From positions 1-9,260 of the forward strand of contig CATZMG010000074.1 in NCBI GenBank assembly GCA_958421655.1: a stretch of 9,260 bases of DNA. Reading direction: 5' to 3'. The notes beneath the pieces were generated by a model. That model made no database searches. It worked only from the letters and a program-made list of their open reading frames with translations, and was not told where the DNA came from. Positions 1-6,075 of the stretch are shown here, in pieces. This DNA is from an uncultured Collinsella sp. (lineage in GTDB: Bacteria; Actinomycetota; Coriobacteriia; Coriobacteriales; Coriobacteriaceae). Numbering within the stretch: position 1 is the stretch's first letter; the number at the start of each line of letters is the position of its first letter. Both the position numbers and the translations under genes were made by a program.

Positions 1-7
1 TGCCTAG

Positions 8-376
8 AAATACAACGGCAAGGGCAAGAAGAAGCGCCTGGAGGCCAAGATCAACAGCGATTCGGATTTGGCTCTTGTGCGCAACGGCATGCACGACGTG
101 ATTTACACGGCATCGACGTCCCTGGCGGCTCACTTTGGCACCCTGACGCCGCAGGTATACGGCAAGTCGGGCACGGGCGAGAAAAGCGGTGAGGACGAAT
201 ACGCGTGGTTCTGCGCCTATGCACCGGCCGATGACCCCAAGTATGTCATCGCTACCGTCCTGGAGCAGGGCGGCGGCGGCTCAGATACCGCGATGCATGT
301 CGTGCGCGACGTGCTCGGTGTGATTTATGACGAGCCCGATACCTCTTCGGCCTCGGGCGATTCTTCGGTTCGATAG
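8..376 (+). CDS. mrdA: C-terminal fragment of class B penicillin-binding protein (PBP2/MrdA type transpeptidase)
   Basis: This is the end of a peptidoglycan DD-transpeptidase, the enzyme that cross-links new wall and works as a pair with a SEDS polymerase. The visible reading frame carries the third catalytic motif of the family, GKSGTGE, with the Lys-Ser-Gly box at 164-172, followed by the usual strand pattern (an AWFCAYAP segment, then a YVIATVLEQGGGG segment) and a short Asp/Ser-rich tail. The SxxK and SxN motifs lie left of the window. The frame is open from 8; codon 5-7 is TAG in the same frame, so either the edge holds a frameshift or sequence error, or the gene is broken there. The stop codon overlaps the AGGAGG of the next gene, rodA, which supports a shared mRNA and an elongation (PBP2) role rather than division. 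The PBP family is clear; the choice of PBP2 over another class B PBP rests on its neighbour. Confidence 0.85.
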   Translation, partial: KYNGKGKKKRLEAKINSDSDLALVRNGMHDVIYTASTSLAAHFGTLTPQVYGKSGTGEKSGEDEYAWFCAYAPADDPKYVIATVLEQGGGGSDTAMHVVRDVLGVIYDEPDTSSASGDSSVR

Positions 377-380
377 GAGG
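375..380 (+). promoter_or_regulatory. Shine-Dalgarno of rodA
   Basis: A perfect AGGAGG lies five bases before the ATG at 386 and overlaps the TAG stop of the upstream PBP gene (374-376). This fixes the rodA start and suggests translational coupling of the transpeptidase and the polymerase. Confidence 0.8.
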
Positions 381-385
381 TTGCG

Positions 386-1612
386 ATGGATTTTTCTCCG
401 GCGGATCTGTTCCGTTCAACCAAGACCGGCTCTCGCAGCAGCCTGGACCGCGTCAACAAGCAACTTTCGGCCTCGCGCGGCACGTTTCGCCAAAAGGTGC
501 ATATCGGTGTGCTCGTGGCTACAGTGGCGCTCGTCGCCTACGGTGCCATCATTATCTGGTCGGCTTCGCAGTTTAAGGCCGATGCCTCGTTCTCACGCCA
601 TCTGCTGGGAATTGGCATCGGAGCGGTGCTGGCGGTGCTGGTCTGGCGTACCGATCTGCGCGGTATTTCCAATTTCTCGACGGCGTTGCTCGTCATCGAC
701 TTGATCGTGATCCTCTCGCCCAAGATTCCGGGTCTGTCCTATACGGGCGGTCTGGGCATGACGGGCTGGATCAAGATTCCCGGTATCGGCTTGACATTCC
801 AGCCGGTTGAGCTTGCCAAGCTCATCACCATCTTCTTTATTGCTACGCTTGGCTCGCAGTATAACGGTCGCATCGATACCGTTCGCGACTACGTCAAGCT
901 CTGCGGCATGCTGTCCATTCCGTTTTTGGCCGTCGTTGCCATGGGCGACCTGGGCTCGGGCCTGGTCGTGCTGGTTTCGGGCGCCATCGTCATTTGTATG
1001 AGCGGTGCACGCCGCGAATGGGTGCTGTCGACCCTGGCCCTTCTCGTGGGCTTGGTGGCCCTCGTTCTGGCGCTCGATTCGGTCTTTGATTCGTTGCTCG
1101 GCCACGATGTGCTCATCAAGCAGTATCAGATGAACCGTCTGACGGTCTTTATCGACCCCGATAATGCCGATTCGGACGATGCCTACAACCTGCAGCAGTC
1201 GCTTATCGCCGTTGGCTCGGGCGGCTTCTTTGGTAAGGGTTTGGGCCATGCGACGCAGTCGGCCGGCGGCTTTCTGCCTGAGTTCCACACCGACTTCGTC
1301 TTCGCCTTCCTGTCCGAGACCTTTGGTTTTTGCGGTTCCCTTTTTCTCTTGTGCCTCTACGTGCTGCTGATCTTTTCGACGATTCGCGTCGCCTTTAAGT
1401 GTGAGTCGCTGTTCCTGCGTCTGTCGTGCGTAGGTATCGTCGGCATGTGGGCATTCCAGACCTTCGAGAACATCGGCATGTGCATCGGCATGATGCCGAT
1501 TACCGGTATTCCGCTACCGTTTATTAGCTTTGGTTCGTCTTCGATGATGATCCAGCTGCTGACGGTGGGTATCGTACAATCCATATGGCGGCATCGTTCG
1601 GGCGCCGCGTAA
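386..1612 (+). CDS. rodA: SEDS-family peptidoglycan glycosyltransferase RodA
   Basis: This polytopic membrane enzyme polymerises lipid II into glycan strands during lateral wall growth, in complex with a class B PBP. The 408 residues contain about ten hydrophobic segments, the first near residues 38-60. SEDS landmarks are visible: GLTFQPVELAK around 135-145 with the conserved Glu142; LIAVGSGGFFGKGLG near 273-287; PEFHTDFVFAFLSE near 298-311 with Asp303 at the position known to be essential in RodA; and PITGIPLPFISFGSSS near 371-386. FtsW is the main alternative, but the adjacent class B PBP and the following locus favour RodA. A hydrophilic, basic N-terminal region of about 36 residues precedes the first membrane helix and is longer than in typical RodA. 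The start is set by AGGAGG five bases upstream. The next gene begins 18 bases after the stop. Confidence 0.93.
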   Translation: MDFSPADLFRSTKTGSRSSLDRVNKQLSASRGTFRQKVHIGVLVATVALVAYGAIIIWSASQFKADASFSRHLLGIGIGAVLAVLVWRTDLRGISNFSTALLVIDLIVILSPKIPGLSYTGGLGMTGWIKIPGIGLTFQPVELAKLITIFFIATLGSQYNGRIDTVRDYVKLCGMLSIPFLAVVAMGDLGSGLVVLVSGAIVICMSGARREWVLSTLALLVGLVALVLALDSVFDSLLGHDVLIKQYQMNRLTVFIDPDNADSDDAYNLQQSLIAVGSGGFFGKGLGHATQSAGGFLPEFHTDFVFAFLSETFGFCGSLFLLCLYVLLIFSTIRVAFKCESLFLRLSCVGIVGMWAFQTFENIGMCIGMMPITGIPLPFISFGSSSMMIQLLTVGIVQSIWRHRSGAA

Positions 1613-1630
1613 CCGCTGGAGGGGTTTGCT

Positions 1631-2560
1631 ATGAAAATTCCCGTAGATAAGCTGACCCGCGCTTTTAAGATGGGCGCGTCCGTTAAGAAGGATTCCGATA
1701 CGCCGGTGCGCGTCTCGGTCTATCTGGATTCGTCCGCCTCGCGCTTTCTGGCCGAGACGGTGCGTGACGCCTTTGTGCCGCAGACGACCTCGGGCATTGT
1801 GCGCGTCGAGCGTCTGGGGGATGAGCGAATTGCTCCAAAGACCGATACCGATGTGGTGCTGGTGCTCTCGTGTGGTTCCGACCGCTTGGAGAGTGCCGTG
1901 CAGGAGCTCGTGATCGCCGGTGCGCCCGTGTGCGTGCTTGCCGAGTCTGCTGTGGAGGTGCCGTTTATCGAGGAGTCCACGCCCATGCTCGGCGTGGTAG
2001 CGGCAACCGATAAGACGTATCTGCTCGAGACGCTTGCCCGCTGGATTCTCGATCGCACCGATAAGGAAACGGCTTTTGCGGCGAACTTTGCCTTCATGCG
2101 CATCGCGGCGGCCAATCGTATCATCACCTCGTGCGCGCTCACCAATATGGCGACCGGTGCGCTGGTGTTTTTGCCGGGTGCCGATTATCCCGTTATGGCG
2201 CTGGCGCAGGTGGGCATGCTCTTTGAGCTCGCTGCCGTCTTTGGACGCGGCATTAAGCCTGAGCGCGGCTACGAGGTCGCGGGCGTGCTTGCCGGCGGTC
2301 TTGTGATCCGAGCGGTCACCCGCGCACTTGTCAAGCAGACGCCGCATATTGGGTTTGCCGTCAAGGCGCTCACTGCCGCCGCGGGCACCTATGGCATGGG
2401 CCGTGCGCTCGTTTCGCTCTACGAGCGCGATGTCGACTACAGCCGTGCCAACGAGGTGGTCACTGCCACGTTCTCCCGCGTTCGCGATCTGGTGACCACG
2501 GTCGCGGGCGTTACCCGTCCTATGGCGTCCTATCAGGACGCATCAGATCTCGCTGCTTAG
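1631..2560 (+). CDS. DUF697-like protein with a possible degenerate nucleotide-binding N-terminal domain
   Basis: The function is unknown. Residues about 157-266 resemble DUF697 (YcjF-type) domains: ANRIITSCALTNMATGALVF, then LPGADYPVMALAQVGMLFELAAVFGR, then an alternating Gly/Ala hydrophobic stretch (215-260) that may insert into or lie on the membrane. DUF697 domains commonly sit behind a small GTPase domain. Here residues 26-140 show an alternating strand/helix pattern (VRVSVYLDS, then DVVLVLS at 74-80, then GAPVCVLAES at 97-106, then MLGVVAATD) that fits such a fold, but no GxxxxGK[ST] P-loop and no NKxD are present. I therefore infer a non-binding GTPase relative or another Rossmann-like domain. 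GGAGGGG at 1618-1624 supports the ATG start. It sits 18 bases after rodA and 10 bases before the radical SAM gene, so it is probably cotranscribed with both. The DUF697 assignment is from recalled family pattern and is moderately sure. Confidence 0.65.
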   Translation: MKIPVDKLTRAFKMGASVKKDSDTPVRVSVYLDSSASRFLAETVRDAFVPQTTSGIVRVERLGDERIAPKTDTDVVLVLSCGSDRLESAVQELVIAGAPVCVLAESAVEVPFIEESTPMLGVVAATDKTYLLETLARWILDRTDKETAFAANFAFMRIAAANRIITSCALTNMATGALVFLPGADYPVMALAQVGMLFELAAVFGRGIKPERGYEVAGVLAGGLVIRAVTRALVKQTPHIGFAVKALTAAAGTYGMGRALVSLYERDVDYSRANEVVTATFSRVRDLVTTVAGVTRPMASYQDASDLAA

Positions 2561-2570
2561 GGGTTTTCCG

Positions 2571-4448
2571 TTGCGCGTTGCATACCAAGACTGTTTTCAT
2601 TTAATTGAGCCGTTGCTCGCCAAGGTCGAGAAGCCGAGTCGCTATATCGATCACGAGTGGGGCACGCTTTCCAAGGCCGATGCCGACTACCGTTGCTGCC
2701 TGATCTACCCGGATGTGTACGAGGTCGGTCTGCCCAACCAGGGCATCGCCATCCTCTACAACATCCTTAACCAGGCCGAGGGCATCTCCTGCGAGCGTGG
2801 CTATGTGCCGTGGCCCGATATGGGTGATGCCATGCGCGAGGCGGGTATTCCGCTGCTGTCGCTCGAGGGTGCAGCGCCGGTCGCTTCGTTTGATATCGTC
2901 GGTCTGCATGTGCCGCACGAGATGGCGGTGACGAACTTCCTCGAGGCACTCGACCTCGCTGGTATTCCGCTGTTAGCGGCTGACCGCACCGAGGACGACC
3001 CCATTATCATCGCCGGCGGCCCCTCGGTGTACAACCCCGAGCCGTACGCGGCCTTCTTCGATGCCATCCTCATCGGTGAGGGCGAGGAATCGCTGCTCGA
3101 GACCTGCCAGCTGCATCGCCGCCTGCGTGACGAAGGGGTCCCGCGCGCGCAGATTGTTGAGCAGCTTGCATCCATTGCCGGCAACTACGTGCCGTCGCTC
3201 TATGAGGTTCGTCACGACGAGCCCTGCTCGCCGCATGGCTACACCGTGCCGCGTGAAGGCAAGGATGCGCCTACTGTGGTCTACAAACGCGTCGTCGAGG
3301 ATTTCGGCGCCACGAATCCGCTGTCGCAGTCGTGCGTACCCTATGCGCAGCTAGTTCACGACCGCCTGTCTATCGAGATCCTGCGCGGCTGCGCCCGCGG
3401 CTGTCGTTTTTGCCAGGCCGGCATGACGTATCGCCCGGTGCGCGAGCGCTCGGCCGACCAGATCGTCTCGTCGGTGATTCAGGGTCTGGAAAAGACCGGC
3501 TATGACGAGGTGTCGCTGACCTCGCTCTCCACGACCGACCACTCCTGCATTCGCGACGTGCTCGGCAGGCTCAACCGTCGCCTGGAGGATACGGGTATTC
3601 GCGTGTCTATTCCGTCGCAGCGCCTGGATTCGTTTGGCGTGGATATGGCCGAGTCTGTTGCCGGCGAAAAGAAGGGCGGCCTGACGTTCGCGCCCGAGGC
3701 CGGCAGCCAGCGCATGCGCGACATCATTAATAAAAACGTGACCGAGGAGGACCTGGACCGTGCGTCCAAGGCGGCCTTCGAGGCCGGCTGGAACCGCATG
3801 AAGCTCTACTTTATGATGGGCCTTCCCGGCGAGCGCGACGAGGACATCGTGGCCATCGCCAATCTGGCCGATCACGTGCTGGAGCTCGGTCGTTCCGTGG
3901 TGCCCAAGGCTCGTCGCGGCTCGATCTCGGTGTCCATCTCGGTTTCGGTCTTTATCCCCAAGGCTGCCACGCCGTTCCAGTGGTGCCCGCAGCTCGACTA
4001 CGACGACGTCAAGCGTCGCCAGAAGCTGCTTATCACGAGCGTTCGCAACCGTGCCGTCCGCGTTCATTACCACGATGCCGAGACCTCGCTCATCGAGGCC
4101 GCACTGTCCCGCGCCGGTCGTGACATGACGCCCGTCATCATCGATGCTTGGCGCTCGGGCTCTCGCTTTGACGCCTGGGTAGAGCATTTCTCGCTCGATA
4201 ACTGGAAGGAAGCCGCTGCCAAAAACGGCATCGACCTCAATGAGCTCGTGCACCTGCCCTACGAGTTGGACTGGCGCCTGCCGTGGGAGCACGTGAGCCC
4301 CGGCTGCACGCGCGGCTTCCTCGAGCGCGAGTACCGTCGCTCGCTCGAGGGTGTCACGACTCCCGACTGCACCCGCACGTCGTGCACCGGCTGCGGGATC
4401 TGCCCCACGGTCCACGCCAAGAATGTATTGATGGGTGATCGCGCATGA
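2571..4448 (+). CDS. B12-binding-type radical SAM protein, TIGR03960 family
   Basis: A radical SAM enzyme of 625 residues whose substrate is unknown to me. The N-terminal part (about 12-180) has the family signature: a KPSRYIDHEWG segment, CCLIYPDVYEVGLPNQG, an IVGLHVPHEM segment and IIIAGGPSVYNPEPYA, resembling a cobalamin-binding-like fold. The radical SAM core follows with CARGCRFC at 274-281, the CxxxCxxC set that ligates the [4Fe-4S] cluster (Cys274, 278, 281), then LTFAPEAGSQRMRD and YFMMGLPGE (413-421). The C-terminus has a second cysteine group at 600, 605, 608 and 611 that may bind another Fe-S cluster or zinc. The TTG start at 2571 has AGGGG at 2559-2563, seven bases upstream, overlapping the previous stop; no better start lies before the conserved region. 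The gene overlaps its partner by ATGA, as expected for this two-gene pair found next to rplU in many Gram-positive lineages. Confidence 0.9.
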   Translation: MRVAYQDCFHLIEPLLAKVEKPSRYIDHEWGTLSKADADYRCCLIYPDVYEVGLPNQGIAILYNILNQAEGISCERGYVPWPDMGDAMREAGIPLLSLEGAAPVASFDIVGLHVPHEMAVTNFLEALDLAGIPLLAADRTEDDPIIIAGGPSVYNPEPYAAFFDAILIGEGEESLLETCQLHRRLRDEGVPRAQIVEQLASIAGNYVPSLYEVRHDEPCSPHGYTVPREGKDAPTVVYKRVVEDFGATNPLSQSCVPYAQLVHDRLSIEILRGCARGCRFCQAGMTYRPVRERSADQIVSSVIQGLEKTGYDEVSLTSLSTTDHSCIRDVLGRLNRRLEDTGIRVSIPSQRLDSFGVDMAESVAGEKKGGLTFAPEAGSQRMRDIINKNVTEEDLDRASKAAFEAGWNRMKLYFMMGLPGERDEDIVAIANLADHVLELGRSVVPKARRGSISVSISVSVFIPKAATPFQWCPQLDYDDVKRRQKLLITSVRNRAVRVHYHDAETSLIEAALSRAGRDMTPVIIDAWRSGSRFDAWVEHFSLDNWKEAAAKNGIDLNELVHLPYELDWRLPWEHVSPGCTRGFLEREYRRSLEGVTTPDCTRTSCTGCGICPTVHAKNVLMGDRA

Positions 4449-5257
4449 GTGAGCGCCTGACCGACAATCCAACGCTCTTTAGGCTTCGTGTTCGCTATGG
4501 CAAGCGCGATCGCCTTAAGTACCTGGGCCATCTCGAAGTAATCCATACCATTGAGCGCATCGTGCGCCGTGCGGGACTTCCCTATGCCGTCACGCAGGGC
4601 TTCTCTCCGCACATGCGCGTGGGCTTCTCTTCGGCGTTACCGGTGGGTACGTCGTCGACCTGCGAATGGTATGACCTGTTTATGACCGAGTTCGTGGCGC
4701 TCGACGAGGCGTTTGGGCGCTTGGCTGCGGCGTCTCCGGCCGATCTGGCGCCCATCGAGGCGGCGTACATCGACGTGCGCACGCCGGCGTTGACGGAGCA
4801 GCTCACGCGCCTGTCGTATCGCATCGACCTGCACTTGGATCCCGAGGCGCCCGTAAGCGCCGACGAGGTGCGTCGTGCGATCGACACACTGCGCGCGGAC
4901 CATGGCATCGACTACGCGCGCGGCAAAAAGAGCAAGCGCTTGGATTTGGATCACACGCTCGTGGGCTATGAGCTCACGGCGGGGGAGCGCCCGGACCATT
5001 TGGTGCTCATGCTCGACACCCATGCCGACAACGAGGGCTCCATGCGTCCGGAAATTTTGCTTTCCGCTGCTGATGTTTTGTTGCAGGGCTTGACCCCGGG
5101 CGTGGATGCACCTATTGTTTCCACCGGTATGCAAGACCTCGTGACCATCTGCTCCTACGATGTCGAGCGTCAGAATCAAGCATGCGAGGACGACGAGGGC
5201 CGACTCGTCAGCCCCATACCTGTGCGAACTTGTGGATTTGCTTCACATACTCGTTGA
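4445..5257 (+). CDS. Radical SAM-associated protein, TIGR03936/DUF2344 family
   Basis: The partner of the preceding radical SAM protein; its biochemical role is not known to me. The family pattern is clear in the N-terminal third: LRVRYGKRDRLKYLGHLEV at 14-32, RRAGLPYAVTQGFSPHMRVG at 41-60, then a SALPVGTSS segment to 71, followed by a second alpha/beta region to about residue 240. The last 25 or so residues are hydrophilic and not family-like. ATG overlaps the upstream TGA as ATGA, with GGGTGA at 4433-4438 as a modest ribosome-binding site, so translation is probably coupled and the two proteins are probably made in similar amounts. The stop codon lies inside the -35 box of the rplU promoter, and no terminator separates the two. 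Confidence 0.88.
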   Translation: MSERLTDNPTLFRLRVRYGKRDRLKYLGHLEVIHTIERIVRRAGLPYAVTQGFSPHMRVGFSSALPVGTSSTCEWYDLFMTEFVALDEAFGRLAAASPADLAPIEAAYIDVRTPALTEQLTRLSYRIDLHLDPEAPVSADEVRRAIDTLRADHGIDYARGKKSKRLDLDHTLVGYELTAGERPDHLVLMLDTHADNEGSMRPEILLSAADVLLQGLTPGVDAPIVSTGMQDLVTICSYDVERQNQACEDDEGRLVSPIPVRTCGFASHTR

Positions 5258-5282
5258 CGGGGGTATTTTCGCCTGCTACTAT
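5254..5282 (+). promoter_or_regulatory. Housekeeping sigma promoter of rplU-rpmA
   Basis: TTGACG at 5254-5259 and TACTAT at 5277-5282 are separated by exactly 17 bases, and a TG at 5274-5275 gives an extended -10. This is close to the sigma70/sigmaA consensus. The predicted start is near 5289, leaving a leader of about 36 bases before the L21 ATG. The -35 box includes the TGA stop (5255-5257) of the upstream gene. Confidence 0.75.
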
Positions 5283-5324
5283 ATTCGGCTGTTGCACTAA
5301 CTGATGCATGAAGGGCAAGTAAAC

Positions 5325-5699
5325 ATGTACGCAATCGTTAACACGGGCGGCAAGCAGTACAAGGTCGCCACCGACGATGTCATCACCGTCGAGAAGATCG
5401 AGGGCAATGAGGGGGACAAGATCACCCTGCCGGTTATCTTCCTCAACGATGGTAAGAAGATCGTCACCGATCCCGACAAGCTGGCCAAGGCCAAGGTTAC
5501 CGCTCAGATCGTTGAGCAGTTCAAGGGCGAGAAGCAGCTGGTCTTCAAGTTTCACAAGCGTAAGCGCTATCGTCGTCTGAAGGGTCACCGTCAGCAGCTG
5601 ACCAAGCTGAAGATCGTGAAGGTTCAGGCTACCTCCCGCGCCAAGAAGGCTGTCAAGGCAGAGGCTGAGGCTGTTGCCGAGGCTCCCGTCGCCGAGTAG
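5325..5699 (+). CDS. rplU: 50S ribosomal protein L21
   Basis: L21 binds 23S rRNA in the large subunit near L20. The protein of 124 residues begins MYAIVNTGGKQYKV, the canonical L21 N-terminus, which is why ATG 5325 is preferred over the in-frame ATG at 5304; AGGG at 5312-5315 suits this start. The signature FHKRKRYRRLKGHRQ occurs at 76-90, followed by LTKLKIVKV. After about residue 102 there is a tail rich in Ala, Glu, Lys and Val (103-124) that extends past the usual end of about 100-103 residues. It is first in a two-gene unit with rpmA, driven by the promoter at 5254-5282. Confidence 0.96.
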   Translation: MYAIVNTGGKQYKVATDDVITVEKIEGNEGDKITLPVIFLNDGKKIVTDPDKLAKAKVTAQIVEQFKGEKQLVFKFHKRKRYRRLKGHRQQLTKLKIVKVQATSRAKKAVKAEAEAVAEAPVAE

Positions 5700-5732
5700 A
5701 TTACACTCGTAACGAAAGAGTAGGTATACACA

Positions 5733-5990
5733 ATGGCACACAAAAAAGGACTCGGTTCCTCCCGTAATGGCCGTGACTCCCGCGGTCAGCGCCTTGGCAC
5801 GAAGCGCTATGCCGGCCAGACGGTAACCACGGGCACGATTCTCGTCCGTCAGCACGGCACGCACATCCACCCGGGTGAGAACGTTGGCCGTGGCAAGGAC
5901 GACACGCTGTTCGCGCTGGTCGACGGTACCGTTGAGTTCCACAAGGGTATCAAGCACAGGGTCAGCGTACGCCCGCTCGCGAACGCGTAA
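5733..5990 (+). CDS. rpmA: 50S ribosomal protein L27
   Basis: L27 lies at the peptidyl-transferase centre, where its flexible N-terminus reaches tRNA. The 85 residues start MAHKKGLGSSRNGRDS and contain the signature TGTILVRQHGTHIHPG followed by NVGRGKDDTLFALVDG. The protein begins at the mature-type N-terminus (MAHKK) with no cleavable leader, unlike many Firmicutes, and no prp protease gene lies between it and rplU; the gap is only 33 bases. An AGG at 5722-5724 lies eight bases upstream of the ATG. A strong terminator follows the gene. Confidence 0.97.
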   Translation: MAHKKGLGSSRNGRDSRGQRLGTKRYAGQTVTTGTILVRQHGTHIHPGENVGRGKDDTLFALVDGTVEFHKGIKHRVSVRPLANA

Positions 5991-6015
5991 TTCACCCTTC
6001 ATAGAGCACATATGT

Positions 6016-6059
6016 GGGAGGCACTTGAGTTTTAGGATTCAAGGGTCTCCCTCTTTTTT
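6016..6059 (+). terminator. Rho-independent terminator after rpmA, possible attenuator for obgE
   Basis: The arm GGGAGGCACTTGA (6016-6028) pairs with TCAAGGGTCTCCC (6039-6051): 13 positions with one G-U wobble and one A-G mismatch, around a 10-base loop. The RNA then runs U-C-UUUUUU (6052-6059). Six T residues after a GC-rich stem base are typical of intrinsic termination. It ends 17 bases before the obgE start codon. Confidence 0.85.
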
Positions 6060-6061
6060 GT

Positions 6062-6067
6062 AGGAGG
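6062..6067 (+). promoter_or_regulatory. Shine-Dalgarno that sets the TTG start of obgE
   Basis: A perfect AGGAGG lies eight bases before TTG 6076, and no ATG or GTG precedes the conserved Obg N-terminus. It comes directly after the T-run of the terminator. Confidence 0.75.
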
Positions 6068-6075
6068 CGATTCTG

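Noticed and set aside
3351..4472. Long open frame on the - strand (373 codons) across the radical SAM gene
   Set aside because: It lies wholly antisense to a gene with clear family motifs. Its translation is low in hydrophobic order and rich in Arg, His and Gly, as expected of an antisense shadow in high-GC coding DNA.
5304..5324. Upstream in-frame ATG giving L21 seven extra residues
   Set aside because: Canonical L21 begins MYAIV, and AGGG at 5312-5315 is correctly spaced only for ATG 5325.
5289..5324. L21 leader RNA with an autoregulatory structure
   Set aside because: The leader is only about 36 bases and I find no stem beyond a four-pair TGCA/TGCA match.
6007..6016. Perfect palindrome CACATATGTG after rpmA as an operator
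   Set aside because: Ten-base palindromes of this kind are common by chance, it has no promoter beside it, and it merges with the foot of the terminator. It is recorded only in case a regulator site is sought here.
6047..6066. Possible pairing of the terminator 3' arm (CTCC) with the obgE Shine-Dalgarno (GGAG)
   Set aside because: Only four pairs can form, far weaker than the terminator stem, so a riboswitch-like alternate fold is not supported.
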